Positions 1 through 9,244 of a stretch of DNA of 32,964 nt are shown in pieces (positions within the stretch are counted from its first letter, which is position 1; each line of letters begins with the position of its first letter). The position numbers were made by a program, and so were the translations under genes. Under the pieces are notes generated by a model that was given only the letters and a program-made list of their open reading frames with translations, was not told where the DNA came from and did not search any database. The DNA is from an uncultured Ignavibacterium sp. Its GTDB lineage: Bacteria > Bacteroidota > Ignavibacteria > Ignavibacteriales > Ignavibacteriaceae. The stretch lies in assembly GCA_937125135.1 (NCBI GenBank), contig CAKZLD010000090.1, forward strand, positions 1 to 32,964, read 5' to 3'.

Positions 1-2
1 GT

Positions 3-2432
3 GATAAATTCACTCTGAACACTGAGAAAAAGAAAAAAATTCTCGGGTTATTCCTCATTTTGTTTTCGTTGTTTCTTATGGTTTCGATTCTTTCATATAG
101 TTCAAAAGATGAAGACAATCTTACAAGTATTTTTTCCGACATTAAAAAAGACATTCAACTTGCTTTAGAAAAAAAAAATCAAGTAAATGATTACCTTGAG
201 AAACGTAATGAAATTGAAAATTGGATGGGATCTGCAGGCGCTCACACCTCGAGATTTTTTGTTAAATATTCAATTGGATATTTCTCAATTTCTTTTCCGA
301 TTGTAATTATTCTTTTATCAATTCTTCTATTCAAGCCGATCGACAAACGAAAACTGTTTGCTTATTCAAATCTGATTTTGTTTGTCTCCATTTTTCTTGC
401 GTCGTTTTTCGGAATACTCAATTCACAATTTAATTTATCAGAATATACATCATCATTATCAGGAAGAATCGGAGATTTTATCGGAATATTCCTTGGAAAA
501 ACTCTCGGTACAATTGGGTCAATTCTTTTAATGTTTTTCTTCGGAGTTACATTATTGGTTTTTGCATTCGACTTCAAGTTTGAAAAATATTTTAAAAAAC
601 TTTACGAATTTTTAAGTAAAACAATTATAGGTTTTTACGAGAAGTTATCAACATCGAAGCAGGAAGAAAAATCAGACATTAAAATCAAAAAGAAAGAAAA
701 ACAAATTGAATCTGATGATGAAAAAGATGAAGGATCCATCGAAGAAATTGAAGAACCTGAATTAGAAGATGTTGAAGAAGAAACAAAAATCAGAATTATT
801 AAAAAACCTGAAACTGTTGATAACAAAACTCAAAATCTAAAAGAGGATGAAAAATCTACTAAGAAAGAGTCTAAAGAATTCAAAGTTGAAATTGATAATG
901 AAAACGAAATTGACGAGAACTTACTACCCAATCAATGGGAAGAAAAAATTGAATATAAATTTCCCACTACAGATTTATTGAGCAAAGCTCCTGAAGAAGA
1001 TTATCAGGTTGCCGAAGAAGAACTAACAAGAAACGCACAATTGTTAAAGGATAAATTAAAGTTATTCGATATTGATATTAAAGATATTTCGGTTACTCCC
1101 GGACCGGTAGTTACTTTGTATGAAATTGTTCCAGCACCTGGAGTTAAAATTAGCAGAATTGTCGGTTTGGAAAATGACATTGCATTAGCACTTGCAGCAA
1201 AAGGAATCAGAATTATTGCACCAATTCCGGGTAAGAGTGCAATCGGAGTTGAAATTCCAAATATGAAAGCATCATTAGTTACCGCTAAGTCAGTGCTTTC
1301 GCAAATCTCCGAATCATCTTTTGAGTTGCCATTAGCATTAGGAAAAACAATTAGTGGTGATGTTTACATTACTGATTTGGCAAAGATGCCACATCTTTTG
1401 ATTGCTGGTTCAACGGGTTCAGGAAAAAGTGTCGGTATAAATATGATAATCTCCAGTTTGCTTTTTTCAAAACATCCTTCTGAAGTTAAATTCTGTCTTG
1501 TTGATCCCAAGAAGATAGAATTATCATTTTATCAGAAAATTAGAAAACATTTTCTTGCGATTTCACCAGACTTAGATGAATCAATAATTACTACTCCGCA
1601 AAATGCAGTAATAATGTTGAAAGCAGTTGAGTTTGAAATGAATAAAAGATATGATAAGCTGTCAAATGCCGGTGTTAGGAATATTGTTGATTATAATAAA
1701 AAAGTATCCAATCCAAAAACAAAACCGCATGATACAGAATCAATAAAGCATCATCCGATTCCCTATATCGTAGTTGTTGTTGATGAGTTAGCAGATTTGA
1801 TGTTAACATCTGGAAGAGAAGTTGAAGAGCCAATTACACGACTTGCGCAAATGGCAAGAGCAGTTGGAATTCATTTGATCCTTGCTACACAGAGACCTTC
1901 GGTAAACGTAATAACAGGAGTGATTAAAGCTAATTTTTCTTCAAGAATTGCTTATCAGGTTGCAACAAAAATTGATTCAAGAACTGTTTTAGATATGAAT
2001 GGTGCTGAGCAATTGTTGGGTAGTGGAGATATGTTGTTTCTTCCAACGGGCTCACCTAAACCAATAAGAATTCAGAATGCTTTTATTTCAACAGAGGAAG
2101 TTGAAAAAATCACCAACTATATTTACTCTCAACCTGCCTTTTCAAAGTCCTATTATTTACCATCGCTCTATGAAGCCAAGCAAACATCAGGAGGAAGGTT
2201 AAACAGCGACCTTGATCCAATGTTTGAAGATGCAGCAAGAATAATAGTAAAATATCAACAGGGCTCTGTTTCATTGCTTCAAAGGAAGCTGAAACTTGGT
2301 TATTCACGTGCCGCCAGAATTGTTGATCAGCTTGAAGAAGCAGGTATTGTTGGGCCTAATGATGGAAGTAAAGCCAGAGTTGTGTTGGTAGATAATGAAG
2401 AAACTTTAGAAACAATCTTGAGAAGCTTGTAG
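3..2432 (+). CDS. ftsK: DNA translocase FtsK/SpoIIIE, 5' end outside the window
   Basis: N-terminal TM segments, acidic/charged linker, Walker A 'GSTGSGKS', 'VVVVDELADLMLT', and a C-terminal winged-helix gamma domain 'DPMFEDAARIIVKYQQGSVSLLQRKLKLGYSRAARIVDQLEEAGIV'. The frame stays open upstream of the called start (nt 60) to nt 3, reading DKFTLNTEKKKKILGLFLILFS. Confidence 0.97.
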   Translation, partial: DKFTLNTEKKKKILGLFLILFSLFLMVSILSYSSKDEDNLTSIFSDIKKDIQLALEKKNQVNDYLEKRNEIENWMGSAGAHTSRFFVKYSIGYFSISFPIVIILLSILLFKPIDKRKLFAYSNLILFVSIFLASFFGILNSQFNLSEYTSSLSGRIGDFIGIFLGKTLGTIGSILLMFFFGVTLLVFAFDFKFEKYFKKLYEFLSKTIIGFYEKLSTSKQEEKSDIKIKKKEKQIESDDEKDEGSIEEIEEPELEDVEEETKIRIIKKPETVDNKTQNLKEDEKSTKKESKEFKVEIDNENEIDENLLPNQWEEKIEYKFPTTDLLSKAPEEDYQVAEEELTRNAQLLKDKLKLFDIDIKDISVTPGPVVTLYEIVPAPGVKISRIVGLENDIALALAAKGIRIIAPIPGKSAIGVEIPNMKASLVTAKSVLSQISESSFELPLALGKTISGDVYITDLAKMPHLLIAGSTGSGKSVGINMIISSLLFSKHPSEVKFCLVDPKKIELSFYQKIRKHFLAISPDLDESIITTPQNAVIMLKAVEFEMNKRYDKLSNAGVRNIVDYNKKVSNPKTKPHDTESIKHHPIPYIVVVVDELADLMLTSGREVEEPITRLAQMARAVGIHLILATQRPSVNVITGVIKANFSSRIAYQVATKIDSRTVLDMNGAEQLLGSGDMLFLPTGSPKPIRIQNAFISTEEVEKITNYIYSQPAFSKSYYLPSLYEAKQTSGGRLNSDLDPMFEDAARIIVKYQQGSVSLLQRKLKLGYSRAARIVDQLEEAGIVGPNDGSKARVVLVDNEETLETILRSL

Positions 2433-2439
2433 TCTAAAT

Positions 2440-3051
2440 TTGAAAAAAATTAAAATGAGAAAACTCTTTTACTTAGTAATCATTTTATCGCAGACTTTTT
2501 ATGCTCAATCCAATCCCGTTGAGTTATTAAAATCTGTTCAGGATAAATTTAAACAGATTAAAGATTTATATGTGAGTATTACTCAAACTGTCAATTCACA
2601 AAATTCACGAACAGGTAAATTGTATTATAAACAACCTGATAGTTATCGTCTTGAACTGACCAATCAAATCATTGTTACTGATGGAATTACTTTTTGGAAT
2701 TATAATAAAAAACAAAAAAAGCTTATAGTTGACAATTATGAGAAAAGTAATGACAACATATTTTCAATAAACTATTTGTTGTTTGAAATACCTACTAAAG
2801 CAAATGTCTCATCAACTACTGAAGATGGTTTTGATAAATTAATTCTGAACTCAAAAGAAGCTTCATTTCCATACAATAAAATAGAACTTTTGATTGAGCA
2901 GAATAAACTTATAAGGAAAGTAAAAGCAATTGATAATACAGGCACATCTTATGAAATAATTTTCGACAAATACTTTATAAATCAAAATCTAAAAACGGAT
3001 CTTTTTATTTTTAAGCCAACCGAAGAGGTTAAAGTTATTGATCTTCGATAA
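2440..3051 (+). CDS. lolA: Outer-membrane lipoprotein carrier protein LolA family
   Basis: Signal peptide followed by LolA-like 'VQDKFKQIKDLYVSITQTV...GKLYYKQPDSYRLEL...IIVTDGITFWNYNKKQKKLIV'. The start may be TTG 2440 or ATG 2455. Confidence 0.85.
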   Translation: MKKIKMRKLFYLVIILSQTFYAQSNPVELLKSVQDKFKQIKDLYVSITQTVNSQNSRTGKLYYKQPDSYRLELTNQIIVTDGITFWNYNKKQKKLIVDNYEKSNDNIFSINYLLFEIPTKANVSSTTEDGFDKLILNSKEASFPYNKIELLIEQNKLIRKVKAIDNTGTSYEIIFDKYFINQNLKTDLFIFKPTEEVKVIDLR

Positions 3052-4096
3052 AGTTAAATATCTTGTCAGTTTAAAGTCTTTACTAAACTTTTTGCTTTCA
3101 TTCATTCTAGCAGCAATATTTCTATACATTGCTTTTTTTGATGTAGATTTCTCTAAAGTTCTTGAAATATCTTCGAATGCAAATCTTTTTTGGGTTGCAG
3201 TTTTTATTACTCTCAACTTTTTAGCTCACGCCATTAGAGCTTATCGTTGGAAATTTATTTTATCATCTGTTAAGCCTCAAACAAAATTTAAGAATCTTTT
3301 TGGTTCACTATTGGTGGGGTACGGAGTAAATTGTATAACTCCAAAATTAGGTGAGGTTTCAAGAGCTGTTTTATTGGCAAAATGGGAAGGTCTCTCACGA
3401 TCATCAATGTTTGGTACAGTAATTCTTGAAAGAATTATTGATGTTTTCTTTCTTATTATTTCGGTTTTGATTGGCATTTATATCTCTTCAGAGAATATTC
3501 ATCAGGAGTTTCCCTGGCTGATGAACGCAATCTACTTCGCAATTTTGTTTATTACTTTAATGATAATTTTTGTAGCTCTCGCTTTGTATTTCAAAGAATT
3601 GTTTTCACGAATAATTAAAAATTCAGTTGGAAAGATTTCTGATAAATTGGCTGATAAGATTATATATATTCTTAAAATGCTAATTGAAGGTTTAATTAGC
3701 TTAAAAGGTAGGAAGAATCAAGTGGTTACTCTTTTCCTTTCTTTAGTTATTATGATTATCTATGCAATTACATCTTATGTCGGATTTCTTATGATTGGGC
3801 TAAATGATATTCAACCGATAAGTTTCGAGATGGGATGGGTAGTAATGAGTATAAGTACTATTGGAGTGGTTATACCTACTCCCGGAAGCACAGGTTCATA
3901 TCACACTTTGGCAAAATCAACGCTTGTGTTCATTTATGGATTTAATGAAACGATTAGTGCTGCTTATGCCTTTTTAACTCACATCATTTCATATTTCCTA
4001 CTGATAATCTCAGCTCTGATAGTTTATTTTGTACTAAATAAAAACAAAGAACCTTTAAGTGATTTTTCTAAAACACACATTGAGGACTTGAAATGA
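3038..4096 (+). CDS. Flippase-like / lysylphosphatidylglycerol synthase TM region family (UPF0104) integral membrane protein
   Basis: Multi-TM protein with 'AHAIRAYRWKFIL', 'VGYGVNCITPKLGEVSRAVLLAKWEGLSRSSMFGTVILERIIDV' and 'PTPGSTGSYH', typical of the family. Overlaps the end of lolA. Confidence 0.85.
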   Translation: MIFDKVKYLVSLKSLLNFLLSFILAAIFLYIAFFDVDFSKVLEISSNANLFWVAVFITLNFLAHAIRAYRWKFILSSVKPQTKFKNLFGSLLVGYGVNCITPKLGEVSRAVLLAKWEGLSRSSMFGTVILERIIDVFFLIISVLIGIYISSENIHQEFPWLMNAIYFAILFITLMIIFVALALYFKELFSRIIKNSVGKISDKLADKIIYILKMLIEGLISLKGRKNQVVTLFLSLVIMIIYAITSYVGFLMIGLNDIQPISFEMGWVVMSISTIGVVIPTPGSTGSYHTLAKSTLVFIYGFNETISAAYAFLTHIISYFLLIISALIVYFVLNKNKEPLSDFSKTHIEDLK

Positions 4097-4740
4097 AATT
4101 AAGAATTACATTTTTATTAGTATCAATCATCTCTTTTATTTCTACAGCGCAAGTTGACGTCAGAGTTGGAATGGGTCTTGATTTTTTTAACTCGCCTTCA
4201 ATGGTGGATTATATAAATCAGAGCAATTTTTCGGGAACTGAAGAATTATCAAGTTTTTCAACTTCAATTAATTTCTCGGGAGAAGTTGGAGTAAAAGTCA
4301 GTGATGATTTACAAATTGCCGGAGATTTAGCTTATCAGATTTATTCTTATAATTCAAACGTTGCATTGGGTAGATATGATATTTCATTTAATAATCTTAT
4401 GTCCTCTATTTTAACTTATTATGTGATAGAAGGAGTTGGTTACAACTTTAAATTTGGTGGTGGTGCGGGATTAAGATTTGTTTCCGTTGAGCAAACACTA
4501 CCTGCTTCAGTAAGTTCAGAAAAATTTTTCTCAACAGGTTTTGGATTACTTTTGCGTGCACAAGGGAATACTCTTCTGAGTGATAATATTTATGCTAACA
4601 TATGTTTTGATTTTAGATATGATAGAAATGGAACTCCTGAAAACAATGGCAGGAAACTTTACAATAATGTGTTAAAAGAAGATGTTAATTTTAATCAGTT
4701 AGCATTGGGAATTAAACTCGGACTCTATTATAAATTATAG
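4093..4740 (+). CDS. Outer-membrane beta-barrel domain protein
   Basis: Signal peptide and alternating amphipathic strands ending in an aromatic residue ('...LALGIKLGLYYKL'). ATGA overlap with the upstream gene. Confidence 0.6.
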   Translation: MKLRITFLLVSIISFISTAQVDVRVGMGLDFFNSPSMVDYINQSNFSGTEELSSFSTSINFSGEVGVKVSDDLQIAGDLAYQIYSYNSNVALGRYDISFNNLMSSILTYYVIEGVGYNFKFGGGAGLRFVSVEQTLPASVSSEKFFSTGFGLLLRAQGNTLLSDNIYANICFDFRYDRNGTPENNGRKLYNNVLKEDVNFNQLALGIKLGLYYKL

Positions 4741-4761
4741 AAATAAAAAGCAGGAGAAAAA

Positions 4762-5610
4762 TTGTCTATTGTTGAAGCAGTCATTTTAGGTTTAATTCAG
4801 GGATTAACAGAATTTATCCCAATCAGTTCAACTGGTCATCTGACTTTAGCTGGTAAGTTTATGAATCTTATTTCGGAAAAAAATCCAGAGCAGTGGACTT
4901 CATTTATAGCAATTATTCAATTGGGAACTTTGATTTCTGTCGTGATTTATTTTTGGAAAGATTTGATTACTATTTCTGTCAATTACTTCAAAGACAATTT
5001 TGTTGAAAGAAAATCTTTCAAACAGCAGTCATTGAATTCAAGACTTGGTTGGTTGATTATTGTCGGCACAATTCCAATCGTTGTTATTGGTATTGGATTC
5101 AAAGACATTATTGAAGGTAATTTGACAAAAAACCTTTATGTAATTTCAGCAAGCTTGATAATTCTGGCAGTAATATTATTTGTTGCAGAAAAAGTTGCAA
5201 AATTCAATAAGGACTTAGAAAATATTACGGTTTTTGATTCAATAATAATTGGAATAGCTCAGTCTATCGCTTTAATACCCGGTTCATCAAGATCAGGAAC
5301 AACAATCACAGCATCATTATTTTTAGGATTAAAAAGAGATGTTGCTGCAAGGTTTTCTTTTTTGTTAAGCTTTCCTGCAATTCTTGCAAGTGGCTTACTT
5401 CAGCTCTACGAAGGTCTAAAAACAATCAGTCCCGATATGATGTTGAACGTTGTTATTTCAACAGTAGTGAGTGCGATAAGTGGCTATTGGGCGATAGATT
5501 TTTTAATTAAATTTTTGAAGACGAACTCTACTAATCTGTTTATTGTTTACCGAATATTTTTAGGAGCAATTATTATAATTTTATTAACAAATCATATTAT
5601 TCAACCATAA
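4762..5610 (+). CDS. uppP: Undecaprenyl-diphosphatase UppP (BacA)
   Basis: 'EAVILGLIQGLTEFIPISSTGHL', 'GIAQSIALIPGSSRSGTTITASLFLGLKRDVAARFSFLLSFPAI'. TTG start with AGGAG upstream. Confidence 0.97.
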   Translation: MSIVEAVILGLIQGLTEFIPISSTGHLTLAGKFMNLISEKNPEQWTSFIAIIQLGTLISVVIYFWKDLITISVNYFKDNFVERKSFKQQSLNSRLGWLIIVGTIPIVVIGIGFKDIIEGNLTKNLYVISASLIILAVILFVAEKVAKFNKDLENITVFDSIIIGIAQSIALIPGSSRSGTTITASLFLGLKRDVAARFSFLLSFPAILASGLLQLYEGLKTISPDMMLNVVISTVVSAISGYWAIDFLIKFLKTNSTNLFIVYRIFLGAIIIILLTNHIIQP

Positions 5611-5622
5611 GGAGGATTCATT

Positions 5623-6213
5623 ATGCAAAAAACAAAATATCTTTTGATTATCATTGTTGCTTTACTAATCTCGTTTAATCAATCAATTTTTTCACAGAAT
5701 AAGAAAGACAAACAAAAAATGAAAGACAAGCAAACTGTTGCTGTAATTCAAACAAACATGGGAACTATTGAAATAGAACTTTTTGCTGACAAAACTCCAA
5801 AGACAGTTGAAAACTTCGTAGGATTGGCAAATAAAGGTTACTATAACGGAGTTATTTTCCACAGAGTTATTGATAAATTCATGATTCAAGGTGGCGACCC
5901 GACAGGTACTGGTAGAGGCGGAGAAAGCTTTTGGGGAGGAAAATTTAATGATGAAATCGTTCCTGATTTGAAACATGACAGTGAAGGAATTCTATCAATG
6001 GCTAATGCAGGTCCAAATACAAATGGAAGCCAATTTTTTATTACCTTAGTTCCGACTCCATGGCTTGATGGAAAACATACCGTTTTTGGTAAAGTTATTA
6101 AAGGAATGGATGTGGTTCGAGCTATCGGAAAGGTTCAGACTAACCAACAGGACAGACCACTTAAAGACGTGGTAATGGAAAAAGTAACTATTGAAAACAG
6201 AGGGAAAAAATAA
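5623..6213 (+). CDS. Cyclophilin-type peptidyl-prolyl cis-trans isomerase, exported
   Basis: Signal peptide; '[49 protein letters not shown]', '[29 protein letters not shown]'. Strong AAGGAGG upstream. Confidence 0.96.
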   Translation: MQKTKYLLIIIVALLISFNQSIFSQNKKDKQKMKDKQTVAVIQTNMGTIEIELFADKTPKTVENFVGLANKGYYNGVIFHRVIDKFMIQGGDPTGTGRGGESFWGGKFNDEIVPDLKHDSEGILSMANAGPNTNGSQFFITLVPTPWLDGKHTVFGKVIKGMDVVRAIGKVQTNQQDRPLKDVVMEKVTIENRGKK

Positions 6214-6225
6214 TTTTTTTTAATT

Positions 6226-6254
6226 GTCTCAGAGAAAATAAAATTCTCTGAGAC
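6226..6254 (+). terminator. Perfect 11-bp hairpin downstream of the cyclophilin gene, probable 3' end / terminator-like element
   Basis: GTCTCAGAGAA (6226-6236), 7-nt loop AATAAAA, TTCTCTGAGAC (6244-6254). It lies 12 nt after the stop codon. The T-tract lies before the stem rather than after it. Confidence 0.55.
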
Positions 6255-6319
6255 GTTACTATACTTCAAATTATTAGGATTATTTAGAGTATAAGACTGT
6301 CTTTCTGCACCATAAAATA

Positions 6320-6351
6320 TTTTAACTATCCGTCAAAAAACATTAAATTTG
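6320..6351 (+). promoter_or_regulatory. Candidate Bacteroidota-type promoter upstream of the SurA-like cluster
   Basis: TAAATTTG at 6344-6351 matches the -7 consensus TAnnTTTG. A weak -33 element TTTT at 6320-6323 sits 20 nt upstream. It lies in the only large intergenic gap of the + block. Confidence 0.3.
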
Positions 6352-6453
6352 GCATTCATTTAGGCAATTTTTAATAAAATTCAACCTTATTGTTTAATGT
6401 AAATTATTGGTTTTCAACTTAAAATAAATAGAAACAATTATCAGGAGATGACT

Positions 6454-8436
6454 ATGTACAAAACACTTAAGATTTTTTCTTTGCTGATTACAGCTATTTT
6501 ATTTTTTTCTTGTTCAACACAACATCCGGACATCATAATCGCAAAATATGGCGGTGAAAAATTGACAATGGCTGAATTTGAAAAAGCTTATTCGAAAAAT
6601 GCAGGAGGTTATGAAAAGGCAAGCAAAGATGGTTTCGATAATTACAAAAATTTCTCTGAGCTCTATGTAAATTTCAAAATGAAGTTAAAAGATGCTTATG
6701 AAAGAGGTTATGATAAAGATGAAAATCTTATGAATGAACTTATTGATTACAAGAAAAAAGTAGGTTCATCATATATTCAGGAAAAATATTTAGTTGAACC
6801 AAATTTGAAAGAACTTTATGAAAGAAGAAAAGAAGAAATCAGAGCAAGCCATCTAATGATAAGACCTGAACAAACAGGAGGAGATGAACCGGCAAGAACT
6901 ATTGCAGAAGCTTTATTAGATAGTATATTGAACAAAGGAATGTCTTTCGAAGAATTAACAAAAGTTCATTCTCAAGATCTATTTTCAAAAGATAAAGCCG
7001 GTGATGTTTTTTATTTCACCGCAGGTCAGCTACCGTTTGAATTTGAAGATGCATGTTATAAAACTCCAGCCGGGACAGTTCATCCTAAGGTTGTAAAAAC
7101 AAGATTTGGTTATCATATAATAAAAGTAACTGAAAGAAAGCCAAGAATTCCTAAAATTCAGGCGGCACATATTTTAACAAGTTTTATGAATGAGGAAGGA
7201 ACTGTAGATTCTGCCGGAGCAAGAGCTAAAATTGAAGAAGTTGCTGCACGATTGAAAAACGGTGAAGACTTTGCTGAACTTGCAAAAGAATATTCTGATG
7301 ATACGGGAACTAAAGACAGAGGTGGCGATCTCGGATTTTTCGAAAGAAGAATGATGGTTCAACCTTTTGACGAAGCTGCATTCAATCTTGAAGTTGGTCA
7401 GATCTCAGATATCGTCGAAACTCAGTTTGGTTATCACATTATTAAACTTTTGGGCAAAGGTGAATTACAAGCTTTCGAACAGGAAAAAGAAAATCTTAAA
7501 ACAATTCTTAAGAGAGTCAGATATCAGGATATTTATAATGATTACATTAATCAATTAAAACAAGAATTTGCTTTCACAATAAATAATGACGCCCTCGAAA
7601 CAATAGTTACAAAATCAGATTCATCACTTGTTGGCGCTGATTATCCAAATCCTGAAGATGTAAATGAACTTGTTGTTTATTCTTATGGTAATGTTAATCA
7701 GAAATTTGAAAATTTTTATAACAAATTAAGAAAAGACACAGAGTTTACCGGGAAACGTTTTGAAGTAGAAAATCTTACCAATGCAATAAAAAAATATAGC
7801 GCTGAAGAATTATTGGAATACAAAGCACTTGGACTTGATACTCTAGATCAGAATTTTGCTGACTTAATGAATGATTATCAAAACGGAATTTTTATTTTCA
7901 AACTTCAGGAAGATGAAGTGTGGAATAAAATTGTTATTGATTCTGTTAGATTAGTTGAATATTACGAACAGAATAAAGAAAAGTATCTTTGGCCAGACAG
8001 AGCAGCATTTACCGAAATCTGGACTCTTAAAGACTCCGTTGCAAATCTGTATCTCAACCAAATAAAAAACGGTGAGGTTGAATTTGATTCGTTAGCTGCT
8101 AAAACTGAAAGAGCTGCGCTTATGTTGAAAAAAGGTAAATATGATATTTCTCCAATCGCAAATTCTGAATTGGCAAAAGTAGCTTTTAATTTGGCGAAAG
8201 AAGGAGATATATCAGAAATTTATCCGAATTCAGGTGGCTTTTCTATAATAAGATTGGATAAGAAAGATCCAGCAAGATTAAAAACTTTTGAGGAAGCTAA
8301 AGCTGAAGTTACAGGAGCATTTCAGGAATTAGAAAGTAAAAGATTGGAAAATCAATACATTGAGTCGTTAAAGAAAAAGTATAAACCTGTAATCTATTAT
8401 GACAATCTTAAAAAGGCTTTCAGACAAGAGAATTAA
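6454..8436 (+). CDS. Parvulin/SurA-type peptidylprolyl isomerase, predicted lipoprotein, two PpiC-like regions
   Basis: Lipobox-like 'ITAILFFSCSTQ'. PpiC motifs 'IRASHLMI...GYHIIKVTERKPR' and 'IQAAHILTSF...YSDDTGTKDRGGDLGFFERRMM...FGYHIIKLLGKG'. The track start at 6448 abuts AGGAG (6443-6447), so ATG 6454 is preferred. Confidence 0.92.
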   Translation: MYKTLKIFSLLITAILFFSCSTQHPDIIIAKYGGEKLTMAEFEKAYSKNAGGYEKASKDGFDNYKNFSELYVNFKMKLKDAYERGYDKDENLMNELIDYKKKVGSSYIQEKYLVEPNLKELYERRKEEIRASHLMIRPEQTGGDEPARTIAEALLDSILNKGMSFEELTKVHSQDLFSKDKAGDVFYFTAGQLPFEFEDACYKTPAGTVHPKVVKTRFGYHIIKVTERKPRIPKIQAAHILTSFMNEEGTVDSAGARAKIEEVAARLKNGEDFAELAKEYSDDTGTKDRGGDLGFFERRMMVQPFDEAAFNLEVGQISDIVETQFGYHIIKLLGKGELQAFEQEKENLKTILKRVRYQDIYNDYINQLKQEFAFTINNDALETIVTKSDSSLVGADYPNPEDVNELVVYSYGNVNQKFENFYNKLRKDTEFTGKRFEVENLTNAIKKYSAEELLEYKALGLDTLDQNFADLMNDYQNGIFIFKLQEDEVWNKIVIDSVRLVEYYEQNKEKYLWPDRAAFTEIWTLKDSVANLYLNQIKNGEVEFDSLAAKTERAALMLKKGKYDISPIANSELAKVAFNLAKEGDISEIYPNSGGFSIIRLDKKDPARLKTFEEAKAEVTGAFQELESKRLENQYIESLKKKYKPVIYYDNLKKAFRQEN

Positions 8437-9244
8437 AGCTTTCAGCATAATCTATGCATTACTCTTTTTTACATTTTGCTCAGAAGAAAAAAAGAATGAT
8501 GAATTTGTAGCAAGAGTAAATGATTCTTACTTGACCAGGGAAGATATTGCTTCCCTGGTTGATACCTCTCAAACAGATATCTCCGAAATTAATTTCCTTA
8601 TTAAAGATTGGATAAAAAACGAACTACTATTTCAACAAGCAATTGAAGAAGGCATTACTGATAGAAAAATTTATGATGATATTCTTCTTAGATCCTCGAA
8701 GGAATTAGCAGTGTCGTTATATATCAAAGAGAAACTTGAAAATTTTGAATTGGAATTTAGCGAGCAGGACTTGCTTAATTATTATAATGAGAATCAACCT
8801 CTTTTTCAAAATCCTAATCAAACTTATCAACTCAATATTGCAATTATTAGTGATGAAGATTTTGCAATTAAATTCAGGGAATTAGCAATTGAGAGTAGTT
8901 GGCAAAAGGCTGTGCAATTTACAGAAGGGAAAAAATTTGTTAAATCAATTTTGTCAAATGTGATTCTTGAAGAAAAGGACATTTATCCGAATGAAATTAT
9001 CCGTTTAGTAAATGGAATGCTCGAAAAAGAAATAGGTATTTTGATTAAGGACGTGAAGAATAACTTTTATGTTTTTCAACTGATTAAAGTTTTCAAGCCA
9101 TTCGAAATTTACCCATTCGAATTGGTCAAAGATTTAGTCAGAGAAAAGTATATTGCAGAGAGAAAAGCCAAAATGTTTGAGAACTTTTTATCAGAATTAT
9201 ACTCTAAAAACCAAATAGAAATTAAAGAATGGGACACAAAATGA
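8399..9244 (+). CDS. SurA N-terminal-like lipoprotein in a PPIase cluster, apparently without a canonical PpiC domain
   Basis: Lipobox-like 'LLFFTFCSEE'; SurA/PpiC-type N-terminal pattern 'VARVNDSYLTREDIASLV...DWIKNELLFQQAIEEGI'. Overlaps both neighbours. No GGDLG or GYHII motif. Confidence 0.7.
   Translation: MTILKRLSDKRIKAFSIIYALLFFTFCSEEKKNDEFVARVNDSYLTREDIASLVDTSQTDISEINFLIKDWIKNELLFQQAIEEGITDRKIYDDILLRSSKELAVSLYIKEKLENFELEFSEQDLLNYYNENQPLFQNPNQTYQLNIAIISDEDFAIKFRELAIESSWQKAVQFTEGKKFVKSILSNVILEEKDIYPNEIIRLVNGMLEKEIGILIKDVKNNFYVFQLIKVFKPFEIYPFELVKDLVREKYIAERKAKMFENFLSELYSKNQIEIKEWDTK

Noticed and set aside
362-577. Small minus-strand ORF opposite ftsK, and similar short antisense ORFs (635-826, 2110-2307, 2989-3216, 3277-3477, 5692-5976, 7174-7362, 11348-11569)
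   Set aside because: All lie antisense to well-supported genes and show low-complexity or mirrored composition with no recognisable domain.
660-960. Acidic/lysine-rich low-complexity segment in ftsK
   Set aside because: Typical variable FtsK linker between the membrane and motor domains.
7367-7558. 63-aa + strand ORF inside the SurA-like gene
   Set aside because: Out-of-frame within a clearly coding PPIase gene; no domain or ribosome-binding site.
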